Source: Oscillospiraceae bacterium (GTDB lineage Bacteria > Bacillota > Clostridia > Saccharofermentanales > Saccharofermentanaceae). From it: a DNA stretch of 64,000 nucleotides. The DNA is taken from the NCBI GenBank assembly GCA_902764825.1, contig CACWXL010000001.1, positions 310,001 to 374,000 of the forward strand, read 5' to 3'. The translations under genes and the position numbers were made by a program. Positions 43,903-52,263 of this stretch are shown piece by piece. Every line of letters begins with the position of its first letter. Position 1 is the stretch's first letter. Below the pieces are notes generated by a model, which was given only the letters and a program-made list of their open reading frames with translations, had not been told where the DNA came from and searched no databases.

Positions 43903-44754
43903 TCAGGGGTACTCCTTCTTATTTATGCTTAAAACACCAAGGGCCGTCGCAGCGAGGAAAACAATGCCGGCGGCTTCTGTTTCCGTCTTAAGAGAGACCT
44001 TCTCCGGCTCAAAATAATTGAAAGAATACGGGTTCGTGTCATAGAAAAATTGCAGTATCGTTCTGGGGATTCCTCCGATATAATTTGGATTCACTGTCCA
44101 GCCGGTTACCTTTTGTTCCCCGTTCTCATCTTCTTCATATTGATATAACCTGTAAGGTTCTGTAAGTCTTGCCTCCAGCATCTGCGACGAAAAATTAATC
44201 GTAGGCAATATCAAAAGTGTGAGTATCAGCGCCAGGAGCTTATTGCTGCTGAAAAACTGCACAAGCACAAAGACAGCGCTAAATGCCGCACAAATGACCA
44301 TGATGCCAAGAGTGGAATTGATAATTACTCCGGATACGGATATGTTTGACTTGACCGGAACAAATCTTGCATACAGATAGAAGATCAACATCTGCAGCAC
44401 GATCGAAAACTCTGCAGACAGAACAGTAACGATCAGGTCTGATAATAAAATGCTTGTTCTGGATACGCCCGTGGTGATCTTGTTATTGATCGAACGGAAC
44501 TGAATATCCGATCCCGTATGGATAGACGCAAAAAGAGCTATGCCGAACGGAACTACATATATGAGTGTCAGCATATTCATCATAATGAAAGTATTGTTGA
44601 TATATCTCGGCTGCTGGAACGGTAACAGGCCAAGGTCTTCAGTACAGGTTCTGAAGATCTGGAAAAAAGCCAGGATCACTGAAAATATCAGGCTCTTAAT
44701 GAAAAGTCCTGTACTGAAGAACCTGAAAAAAGATGATCTTAATGCCCGGATCAT
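43903..44754 (-). CDS. ABC-2 type permease (unlike the four paralogues)
   Basis: 283 residues, about six membrane segments. MIRALRSSFFRFFSTGLFIKSL opens the protein and the coupling region is GSDIQFRSINNKITTGVSRTSILLSDLIV. The length and layout are those of BcrB-type permeases. Its ATG overlaps the TGA of the ATPase gene (ATGA), so this is the most likely direct partner. The C-terminus ends SINKKEYP, echoing the KRE ends of the paralogues. Confidence 0.86.
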   Translation of the reverse strand: MIRALRSSFFRFFSTGLFIKSLIFSVILAFFQIFRTCTEDLGLLPFQQPRYINNTFIMMNMLTLIYVVPFGIALFASIHTGSDIQFRSINNKITTGVSRTSILLSDLIVTVLSAEFSIVLQMLIFYLYARFVPVKSNISVSGVIINSTLGIMVICAAFSAVFVLVQFFSSNKLLALILTLLILPTINFSSQMLEARLTEPYRLYQYEEDENGEQKVTGWTVNPNYIGGIPRTILQFFYDTNPYSFNYFEPEKVSLKTETEAAGIVFLAATALGVLSINKKEYP

Positions 44755-45668
44755 GAGATTCCGTCCTTCTTGGAAACGAGATTCATGAAGTATCCTTCAA
44801 GGCTCTCGTTATTCTCAGTTATGCTGAGGACTTCCGTTCCCGCTTCATTTGCAAGAGAAACGATCCTGCTTGCGGTAATGTCAGAATAAATATCCATATT
44901 CTCTTCATCAACGACCTTGTATTCGATTCCCTCGCGGTCGAAAACAGGACACAACAGTTCTGTTGAAGCAGTCTTAAGTCTTGAAGCCTTGCGTACCTTA
45001 GTCATCAGTTCACTGCTGCTCAATTCCTGCAGGATCTCACCTTTTTCGATGAAGGCATAGTGAGTTGCGAGCTTAGACAATTCCTCAAGAATGTGGCTGG
45101 AGATCAATATGGTAGTGTGTTTCTCGTGATTGATCCTTAAGAGGATCTCACGCATCTGGATGATACCCTGCGGATCAAGACCGTTGATCGGCTCGTCAAG
45201 GATAAGAATGTCCGGATTGCCGCATAGAGCAACGGCGATACCGAGTCTCTGTCTCATACCGAGAGAGAACTTTCCTGCCTTCTTCTTTCCGGTATCCTGA
45301 AGTTCAACAAGATTCAGAAGTTCCGGAATGCTTTCAAAAGATGTCATTCCCAGATTGATATATTGAAGCTTTACGTTGTCATAAGCTGAAAGATTGCGGT
45401 ATATCGCAGGACTCTCGATGATGGATCCCATCCTTCTTCTGACAGTTAATATCTTTTTGTCATTGCTCTTGATCCCTGCGATACTGTATGTGCCTGAAGT
45501 AGGCTCTGCAAGGCCCGTTAAGATCCTCATGAGCGTGGTCTTACCTGCACCGTTCCTTCCGACAAGACCGAAGATCGCACCCTTAGGAATATCCATGTTT
45601 ACATTCTTAAGGATCTCGTGCTTGCCGTATTTCTTGCACAGGTCTTTGGTCGAGAGTAAGTTTTCCAT
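44751..45668 (-). CDS. ABC transporter ATP-binding protein, BcrA type
   Basis: 305 residues. Walker A GLVGRNGAGKTTLMRIL, signature FSLGMRQRLGIAVAL, Walker B ILILDEPINGLD, switch LISSHILEEL. A C-terminal extension of about 90 residues is seen in bacitracin/lantibiotic exporter ATPases. It sits directly after the response regulator stop (TAA then ATG) with AAGGAG upstream. One ATPase appears to serve five permease-like proteins. Substrate, probably a peptide or lipid-active compound, is inferred from family only. Confidence 0.93.
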   Translation of the reverse strand: MENLLSTKDLCKKYGKHEILKNVNMDIPKGAIFGLVGRNGAGKTTLMRILTGLAEPTSGTYSIAGIKSNDKKILTVRRRMGSIIESPAIYRNLSAYDNVKLQYINLGMTSFESIPELLNLVELQDTGKKKAGKFSLGMRQRLGIAVALCGNPDILILDEPINGLDPQGIIQMREILLRINHEKHTTILISSHILEELSKLATHYAFIEKGEILQELSSSELMTKVRKASRLKTASTELLCPVFDREGIEYKVVDEENMDIYSDITASRIVSLANEAGTEVLSITENNESLEGYFMNLVSKKDGIS

Positions 45669-46337
45669 TTAATTGTCTCCTTTCAGCTTGAAGCCTATTC
45701 CCCAAACCGCCTCAATATATTCTGTATCTGTCAATTCCTTTATCTTCTTACGAAGGTTGCTTACGTGGACCTTTACCGAACTTTCGGTACAGTCGGGTGT
45801 CTCGCTCCTGATAAGGTCTAAGAGTTCAGACTTTGAGATTACTCTTCCGTCACCTGAAGCAAGCATCTTCAGGATCGCGTATTCGGTCCTTGTAAGCTTC
45901 AATTCCCTGCCGCCGACCGTTACCTCATGCTTGTCGGTATCGATCTCCATTTCCCCACATTTGATGCGGCCACTTGTCTTCTTCCCCAAAGAAGTTCTGA
46001 GAGCTGCTGCAACTCTCGCCTTGAGCTCCTTCATGTCGAACGGTTTTGTTATATAGTCAACGCAGCCGCTCGTTAATAAAGATACCTTATCGTCTATAGA
46101 TGACCTTGCACTTACCGCGATTACGGGTATCTCCTTAGGTATGTGCGTAAGGAGCTCCTCTCCTGTAAGTCCGGGGAGCATCAGATCCATCAGGATCAGG
46201 TCGGGATTAGAACCGAGCATCATGCGCCCTTCAGTTCCGGTTACCGCGCGCAGTACTTCATAGCCGTCCTTTGTAAGCTCTCTTTGAAGGACTGCACCGA
46301 TATCTTCATCATCTTCTACGATCAATATTCTGCTCAT
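45669..46337 (-). CDS. Response regulator, OmpR/PhoB type
   Basis: 222 residues. Receiver domain with VEDDEDIG, phospho-acceptor Asp near residue 51 (LILMDLMLPGLTG) and YITKPFDMKELKARV, then a winged-helix DNA-binding domain (LKLTRTEYAILKMLASGDGRVISKSELLDLI, SSVKVHVSNLRKKI). It heads the ATPase-permease-kinase operon and probably controls it. The ATG has no ribosome site at a usable distance; a -10 element lies 6 nt upstream, suggesting a leaderless mRNA. Confidence 0.94.
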   Translation of the reverse strand: MSRILIVEDDEDIGAVLQRELTKDGYEVLRAVTGTEGRMMLGSNPDLILMDLMLPGLTGEELLTHIPKEIPVIAVSARSSIDDKVSLLTSGCVDYITKPFDMKELKARVAAALRTSLGKKTSGRIKCGEMEIDTDKHEVTVGGRELKLTRTEYAILKMLASGDGRVISKSELLDLIRSETPDCTESSVKVHVSNLRKKIKELTDTEYIEAVWGIGFKLKGDN

Positions 46338-46372
46338 GTAAAAATCTTATTCCTAAACCTTTCCCAAATCAA
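46338..46372 (-). promoter_or_regulatory. Promoter of the response-regulator operon (leaderless type)
   Basis: On the minus strand TTGATT (46367-46372), a 17-nt spacer, TAAGAT (46344-46349), then TTTTAC and ATG at 46337. It is the only one of the six leaderless-type starts with a good -35, and it supports reading the hexamer as a true -10. Confidence 0.72.
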
Positions 46373-46426
46373 TTTGAGGACATAAATGTTACCTGAATCT
46401 TAACTCTTTTCGAGCCCTGATTGGTA

Positions 46427-46438
46427 TAGAATAAACTC
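46427..46438 (+). promoter_or_regulatory. -10 element 6 nt from the ATG (leaderless-type promoter)
   Basis: TAGAAT (46427-46432), AAACTC, then ATG at 46439. No ribosome site. It lies back to back with the response-regulator promoter in the same 101-bp gap. Confidence 0.57.
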
Positions 46439-48775
46439 ATGAAAACTCGAAAAGACATAAAATTCATTTCTGCTCTTCTGGTAATGCTTACCGCATTATC
46501 TTCCGTATCATGCGCTTCAAAAAAGAAAAACTATGAAGTGATAAAGGAAACTGATCCCTGGTATGAAGTTACTTCATTTGAGACATCTGATCTGTATTCT
46601 TCGGATGTATATGATTACTGCTACTTAGAGAAGATCGGAGCTTCGGAAGATTCTGTCTACATGAAGGCTGAGGCCGAGAAGCATTTCAGCGGAGACTACA
46701 AGAAACTGACAGACGAAGAACTTGCTGACTTATATGATGAATCAATACTGAGATTCTCATTTGACGGCAAGCTTTTGGAGAAAAAAGAATTCACATCATA
46801 TGAGAACGGTAAATTCAGGACACTCCAGAAAGCCTGGATATCAGATGGCCAGCTTAATATCCTTGAGTGTTTGATCGCCAGGAGCAGTTCAGAGAAAACC
46901 TATTATTTAAACGGCAAGGAGATCAGCATTCCCGAATCCAGATGGTATAAGCCTGAAGAAATGTCCATTTCTGATATGTATACTACAAACGGCTATCAGA
47001 TATTCTTATTATATGGAAAAAAATGGCAGGAACAGGTCATTATCGTGATAAGGCCTGACGGCAGTTCATATGAACCTGAAATATACAGTTTATTCTCGTA
47101 TGGATTATCTGATATCTGGGATATGATCCCTTCTGAAGACGGCAAAGTCATCTTCCCTGTTATTGCCACAGACAATCTTGTATATGCACAGCTGGATCTT
47201 GCTACAGGAGTATTCTCAGAGTTAAAAGGACTTTACGGCAGTGAAGAAACTTATCAGCTCGAATACTGCAATGGCAAGACGATTTCGCGTGATATGTATG
47301 GTTTGAACTTCGTTGATAAAGAGACCGGCCAGCTTACGCAGATCTTTGATTACAACAGCGTCGATGAGTCTTTCTACGATGTCATAGATACTGAGACCTT
47401 ATATGTTTCCGATGACGGAAGCGATGTCATTCTCGGCGGCTACACATATGACAACTCCGGTTTTTATTCATCGATAGACGGCTATAAGATAATGCATCTG
47501 AAGCGTGCCGACAAAAACCCTAATGCCGGCAAGACAGTTATTACAATGTCTCTTGGCAAGGATTCCTATCCTGAATACTCGGACCTCTATGCTGCCAAGA
47601 TATACAACAGACAGGATAATCCATGCTTCGTCAAGTTTGTAATGCCATACGATGATGTCGGTGAATATCAGGATGTGAACCCGGATATCCTTATTATCAA
47701 CAATCCCGTATCAGATGCTTCTGACAGCAGCCGATATCTTGATCTCGCGCCCTACCTTAACATTGATGATCCGTCTTTCAAGGAAGATTATTTCTGGAAT
47801 GCGGTCGAGGCTTCGAGATCAGGTGACAGCCTTTATCTTATGCCTTTGGACATAAGTGCATCCGGCGTGATCACCGACTCTTCAAATGTTCCTGAAGGCA
47901 AGAAGGGCTTCACATTCGAAGAATATGAGATATTCTTAAAAGACGTTTGTAACGGCAACGATCCCATAAGCAAGACACCCGGATTCCTTATGAGCAAACC
48001 CGAGTACTTCACTAAGCTCTTCATGAATATGAGTGATGTGTTTATCAAGGACGGAAAGGTTCATATTGACGGCGAGGATTTCCGCAGCCTCATGCTTTTT
48101 GTTGAAGAATATGGCAGCGACAAGAGTTCTTCCACAAATAATTACGGATTCGGTTATGTAACTGAACATAACCGCGCCGTCACCGAAATGGAAGCGGAGA
48201 TTAGCGGTACTCTTTCCGGCGAGACCGCAGGAGTTGACGGTAAGATCGGAGCCGTATACGGAAATTTCTATTCCTTCGAGAACTATATAGACCGTTATAA
48301 GATATTCGGCAGCACCTTTGGTGTTTACGGCCTTCCCTCTTACGACGGAAGAGGTCCGCAGACAGTATCAAGTGAATTCGTATGCGTAACATCCGATACA
48401 AAATATCCTGAAGCGTGCGCCGAATTCGTAAAAGTCCTTTTGTCATATGATGTTCAGTGCTACAAGGAATCCAACCCGATAAACCGCAGATCCATGCGTT
48501 ATGTATCCGAACAGAAACTCGAAGCCTATAACAAATCTATAGAGATAGAGAGCAAGTACGATAAATCGGTAGAGAAGACCAAGCTCACAAACGATATCAT
48601 AGATAAATATGAGGAAGTCTTATCTTCATCATACGGCGGCATGAGCGAAGGCAGCGCGATCGAGAGCATTCTTATGGAAGAATCCTCATCATACTTCAAC
48701 GGTCAGAAATCCATGGATGACGTAATTACCGTAATGCAGAAGAGGCTTCAGACAGTATTGGATGAAGCTAAATAA
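46439..48775 (+). CDS. Large secreted lipoprotein, C-terminal part solute-binding-like
   Basis: 778 residues. The signal peptide ends VSCAS, a loose lipobox, so lipid anchoring is likely but not certain. Residues to about 350 look like a beta-rich repeat domain (display of DGKLLEKKEF, DGKVIFPVI and DDGSDVILGGY strands). Residues from about 375 resemble extracellular solute-binding proteins (YLDLAPYLNIDDPSF, FTFEEYEIFLKDV). It is divergent from the two-component/ABC operon and could be its extracellular sensor or cargo receptor (inference from position). Confidence 0.72.
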   Translation: MKTRKDIKFISALLVMLTALSSVSCASKKKNYEVIKETDPWYEVTSFETSDLYSSDVYDYCYLEKIGASEDSVYMKAEAEKHFSGDYKKLTDEELADLYDESILRFSFDGKLLEKKEFTSYENGKFRTLQKAWISDGQLNILECLIARSSSEKTYYLNGKEISIPESRWYKPEEMSISDMYTTNGYQIFLLYGKKWQEQVIIVIRPDGSSYEPEIYSLFSYGLSDIWDMIPSEDGKVIFPVIATDNLVYAQLDLATGVFSELKGLYGSEETYQLEYCNGKTISRDMYGLNFVDKETGQLTQIFDYNSVDESFYDVIDTETLYVSDDGSDVILGGYTYDNSGFYSSIDGYKIMHLKRADKNPNAGKTVITMSLGKDSYPEYSDLYAAKIYNRQDNPCFVKFVMPYDDVGEYQDVNPDILIINNPVSDASDSSRYLDLAPYLNIDDPSFKEDYFWNAVEASRSGDSLYLMPLDISASGVITDSSNVPEGKKGFTFEEYEIFLKDVCNGNDPISKTPGFLMSKPEYFTKLFMNMSDVFIKDGKVHIDGEDFRSLMLFVEEYGSDKSSSTNNYGFGYVTEHNRAVTEMEAEISGTLSGETAGVDGKIGAVYGNFYSFENYIDRYKIFGSTFGVYGLPSYDGRGPQTVSSEFVCVTSDTKYPEACAEFVKVLLSYDVQCYKESNPINRRSMRYVSEQKLEAYNKSIEIESKYDKSVEKTKLTNDIIDKYEEVLSSSYGGMSEGSAIESILMEESSSYFNGQKSMDDVITVMQKRLQTVLDEAK

Positions 48776-48803
48776 ATTGCAACTTCACGATTAATATCAA
48801 AAA

Positions 48804-49226
48804 TCAGCTAACTCTCAACTTCTCCTTTAAGGCATCCTGCAGGACCTGGGAGAAGTTGATTCTTTCTGCCATGGCTGCCTCATTAAGCCATTCAGGGATT
48901 GTCAGTGTTTTCTTTACTGATCTGGTTCCAAACTTCCGTCTGCATTGAGTAGTATCGCATGCTACATATGAAGAAAACTCTTTTTTCTTAAGCTTGATCT
49001 CATTAATAGGTGTTGGCTTTGGAGCTTCAATGCCTTTCTCTTCATAGTTTGAATAAACCATAAGAGCAAGTGCTTCCTCTGCCATCATTATTCCCTCTTC
49101 CAATGTGTCACCACATGTAAAACAATTCTCAATATCCGGAAAATGAACAAAATAACCGCCCTCCGGTTCTGGTGTAAACACTGCCGGATAAACATATAAA
49201 GGAGAATGTGATAATTTCTTATTCAT
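48804..49226 (-). CDS. hicB: HicB-family antitoxin
   Basis: 140 residues. The N-terminal partial RNase-H-like fold is YVYPAVFTPEPEGGYFVHFPDIENCFTCGDTLEEGIMMAEEAL. The C-terminal DNA-binding helices are KKTLTIPEWLNEAAMAERINFSQVLQDALKEKL. It neutralises HicA and represses the operon. The start is the ATG at 49226 with GAGAGGG upstream. An ATG at 49244 overlaps the hicA stop (TAATG) but has no ribosome site. Confidence 0.93.
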   Translation of the reverse strand: MNKKLSHSPLYVYPAVFTPEPEGGYFVHFPDIENCFTCGDTLEEGIMMAEEALALMVYSNYEEKGIEAPKPTPINEIKLKKKEFSSYVACDTTQCRRKFGTRSVKKTLTIPEWLNEAAMAERINFSQVLQDALKEKLRVS

Positions 49227-49243
49227 ATCTTTCCCTCTCAACA

Positions 49244-49435
49244 TTAATATTTCTCAATTCCCGCCTGCTTTCTGATTGCATTCTCCAAGCCGGTCTTCAG
49301 CTCCTGTGAATTGTGTCTTGGTATGATAAAGCTGCTCTTTGTAATTGGCGAATACCATTCTTCGTGGTTGGTAAGTTCCCTGACAAAATGGCAGCCATTC
49401 TTTCTAAGCAATTTCTTCATCTCGGATATTTTCAT
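49244..49435 (-). CDS. hicA: HicA-family mRNA interferase toxin
   Basis: 63 residues, a single dsRNA-binding-like fold. MKKLLRKNGCHFVRELTNHEEWYSP holds the conserved His; FIIPRHNSQELKTGLENAIRKQAGI is the family C-terminus. It cleaves mRNA when free of HicB. The start is the ATG at 49435 with AGAGG 8 nt upstream, rather than a GTG three codons earlier. hicA precedes hicB, the usual order. Confidence 0.94.
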   Translation of the reverse strand: MKISEMKKLLRKNGCHFVRELTNHEEWYSPITKSSFIIPRHNSQELKTGLENAIRKQAGIEKY

Positions 49436-49460
49436 ATCTGACACCTCTTAAGGCAGTTTT

Positions 49461-49489
49461 ATAATAACACGTATAATACGTATTATCAA
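49461..49489 (-). promoter_or_regulatory. hicAB promoter with palindromic operator
   Basis: On the minus strand TTGATA (49484-49489), a 17-nt spacer, TATTAT (49461-49466). Within the spacer lies ATAATACGTATTAT (49473-49486), a perfect 14-bp palindrome, and a near-copy of its half follows (ACGTGTTAT). This is the expected place for HicB autoregulation. Confidence 0.82.
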
Positions 49490-49644
49490 CATTGAAACAA
49501 ATAATGATCGGAACTGTTAATCCGATAAAATAGTTAGACTACATATACGGTAAGGATTAAATACTCAAACGTTTACTTAATTTGATTATACGCCGTTGAG
49601 ACGCTGTTACAATGCAATAATGCCCCGTTTTGCGGCCATTCTTA

Positions 49645-50478
49645 TCAGAGCTTGCCGGGTTCTGCCTTGCTCAGATATACAGCAACCGCATCTTCCTCAT
49701 TGCTTCCGATGATGCCTGTTGCCAAAGCCTTCAGTTCATCAACGGCGTTAGATACCGCATAGGCCTCATCGGCGATCTTAAACATCGTAATATCATTTGC
49801 GGAATCTCCGAAAACAACAAGCTTATCAAATCCATACTCTTCTTTAAGTTTGAGTATGGATTTTGCTTTTGTGCTGTTCCGCGGGGCTATCTCAAGCCAG
49901 TATTCATCCCTGTAAACATCCTTCTGGAACAGGCATTCCCAGCCGTTATACTCCCTTGTCCTGAGATAAAGCGGCTCAGTCTCAACCTTATTCCCTATTA
50001 TGGTCACATAACCCGGATTGCCCATGAACATTTCAGAGAGATCGGAAACGGTAACAACAGACGGATCATCCTTGTAGTAATCCAGATAACCCTGAAGTTC
50101 CGGAGTATGCTGCGTGTCTGCAAAGACCTTTTTCATGTCATCACCGAAATAGCATGACACGAAGCCTGTTTTTGGCAGTTCAGGAAGCATATTCTTCAGC
50201 ATTTCCACTTCTTTTTCCGTGAATAATGCCTTCTCGATTATCTTTCCGGTATTGTTGTCTGCGAGAACTGCGCCGTTTCTCGTAATCACCGGAAGATTGA
50301 GCTTGAGATCTTTTGTGATCGTTCCTGCACTGGAAATGGATCTTGCCGTAGCATAGGTAAAAGCAACGCCCTTTCCGACCAGTGCATTTATAGTCTTAAC
50401 CGAGAAATCCGATATCTTCAGATCTTTGTGCATCAGCGTGCCGTCAAGATCTGAAACGTATAATGTCTTTTCTTCCAT
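49645..50478 (-). CDS. Cof-type HAD-IIB phosphatase
   Basis: 277 residues. YVSDLDGTLMHKD (motif I), a Cof cap domain, KAKSILKLKEEYGFDKLVVFGDSANDITMFKIADEAYAVSNA (motifs III and IV). It is a soluble sugar-phosphate or flavin-phosphate phosphatase; the substrate is not predictable. AAAAGGGG precedes the ATG. It follows the two GT-C-like genes after 39 nt, possibly in the same unit. Confidence 0.9.
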   Translation of the reverse strand: MEEKTLYVSDLDGTLMHKDLKISDFSVKTINALVGKGVAFTYATARSISSAGTITKDLKLNLPVITRNGAVLADNNTGKIIEKALFTEKEVEMLKNMLPELPKTGFVSCYFGDDMKKVFADTQHTPELQGYLDYYKDDPSVVTVSDLSEMFMGNPGYVTIIGNKVETEPLYLRTREYNGWECLFQKDVYRDEYWLEIAPRNSTKAKSILKLKEEYGFDKLVVFGDSANDITMFKIADEAYAVSNAVDELKALATGIIGSNEEDAVAVYLSKAEPGKL

Positions 50479-50517
50479 TTGATCCCCTTTTGGCTTTTTC
50501 GCATTGCGAAAAAACGG

Positions 50518-52242
50518 TTATTTATGGCGATAGATAATAAATCCGTCCGTATACTTGGCAAACTCATAATTCTCTTCCACGAATTCAAGGAACTCCGGCG
50601 TTGTGATGTCACCGGCAGAATCGTGAAGAACAATGATATCAGGCTCTCCGTAATAGGTTTTATAGTACTGGAAAGTCAGTTCCGTATTGTTGGGATCCCA
50701 GAGATTTGCCGCGTCAGGCGTAAGATCTGTCATGAGATAGAACTCCATTGCAAACGGCCCGCAGGCGATTGTCTTGTCGCTGTCTGTTATAACTTCAGCG
50801 AGATCTTTCTCTACGACTGAATATCTTCTCGAGCTTTCAGGACTGTCAATGATCCCTTTGAAGATGCCTGACTTTATCATTGCCGAGCATTCATATGGTT
50901 TGAGCCCGTCAAAGGAAAACGAATATACAGCAAATACATTCATAACAACCATGACAGATGCCAGAATCCCAAAAGCAGTCTTACGGTCGAGCTTCATCTC
51001 ACTCATCTTTATCACTTCAAAGAGCAAAAGAATGGTTACTATCGCGCCGGTCCTTGTGCCTGCAGAAAACTTGATTGCACCGTTAAGTGCAGTCATGGAA
51101 TAGACAAATCCTGCAATGTAGGAAGTGACCCACATTATCATGATGAGATCTTTAAACTGTCTTCCCTTATCGGTTTTCTTTCTGACAAGCAGATACAAAG
51201 GGATTGTATATAGCGACAGATAAGTCATCAGCGTATTAAGGCAGTCCGTACGGAAGACCGTCATTAGCACATGAACAATGCATCCTGTGAGCATTACCAC
51301 ACTGAACATTATGATCCTGTGCTTATTCTTACGGAATACATAAAGGATAAGGATACTGACAGCAAAGAAGACCATCGGGAACATGTAGAAGACTATGTTC
51401 TCGGAAAAGAGTGCGATTATCTTCTCGATCATGCTCGCGAATGAGAAGAATCCTTCCCTGCCCGTTGATGACAATCCCGCCTCAGCCATGGCGTTGTTAA
51501 ATATAAAGAGATTGCTTATACCGATCTTCAGCACATACAACATGAAAACGGCAAAGACCAAAGCTGATCCGAGGATATAGAACAAGGCCATAAGGTTATG
51601 CGCTTTAGCCGACTGCTTTCTCCTGTAAAAGAAGAGTATCGCAAGCACATAAACATAAAGGACAATCATTGTCGGATAAGCAAATACCATGCACGCATGA
51701 GCGATGCCTGCAATAAAGACCATAAGATAAGCCTTTTTCGCATTCTTCTGATCAAAAGGAGTGATCGCACAGAAGACCAGGAACAATCCTATGAGCCTGA
51801 AGAACAATTCCCAGTTGTCATACCACATGTAGAACAAAAGGAATGAGACCGCAGTCGAATAGATAATGACCGCAAACAAAGAACTAATACGGTCGAAAAA
51901 TCGCGACAGGATCTTGTAAAGGAAAGTTGCCAGGAGCAGCTGCAGCACAATAAATACGATCCTTGAGAACAGGACGATGCCTTCAGTCGAACCGGTTATC
52001 CTGGTAAAGACAAAGATAAACGGAATTAGAAACGAATCTCCTGTCTGGAAATAATCCCAGTTCTCAACGAGGAAAGTATTCCCCTGAAGGGACCTTAACG
52101 CCTGGCCGATATTAAAGACCTCGTCCATGACGCTGATGCACAGGAATGCCCTGAAGATGACCGCCAGAATCAGGACAGCATTAATGATAAGTATTGGCAG
52201 ATACTTATTCTTACTTGTCTTGATTGCATCAGGCTCACTCAT
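50518..52242 (-). CDS. GT-C-like polytopic membrane protein, paralogue B
   Basis: 574 residues with about 12 membrane segments and a soluble C-terminal domain of about 110 residues ending in FVEENYEFAKYTDGFIIYRHK. The first loop has MDEVFNIGQALRSLQGNTFLVENWDYFQTGDSF, with the acidic pair expected in GT-C or arabinosyltransferase-like enzymes. It is a close paralogue of the next gene along its whole length but has markedly more G/C-ending codons. Ribosome site weak (GGTG). Confidence 0.75.
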   Translation of the reverse strand: MSEPDAIKTSKNKYLPILIINAVLILAVIFRAFLCISVMDEVFNIGQALRSLQGNTFLVENWDYFQTGDSFLIPFIFVFTRITGSTEGIVLFSRIVFIVLQLLLATFLYKILSRFFDRISSLFAVIIYSTAVSFLLFYMWYDNWELFFRLIGLFLVFCAITPFDQKNAKKAYLMVFIAGIAHACMVFAYPTMIVLYVYVLAILFFYRRKQSAKAHNLMALFYILGSALVFAVFMLYVLKIGISNLFIFNNAMAEAGLSSTGREGFFSFASMIEKIIALFSENIVFYMFPMVFFAVSILILYVFRKNKHRIIMFSVVMLTGCIVHVLMTVFRTDCLNTLMTYLSLYTIPLYLLVRKKTDKGRQFKDLIMIMWVTSYIAGFVYSMTALNGAIKFSAGTRTGAIVTILLLFEVIKMSEMKLDRKTAFGILASVMVVMNVFAVYSFSFDGLKPYECSAMIKSGIFKGIIDSPESSRRYSVVEKDLAEVITDSDKTIACGPFAMEFYLMTDLTPDAANLWDPNNTELTFQYYKTYYGEPDIIVLHDSAGDITTPEFLEFVEENYEFAKYTDGFIIYRHK

Positions 52243-52263
52243 CTTATTGGCACCACATTATCA

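Noticed and set aside
38355..46337. Lantibiotic immunity/biosynthesis cluster
   Set aside because: No precursor peptide or lanthipeptide synthetase was seen near the BcrA-type genes; only the transporter and regulators are present.
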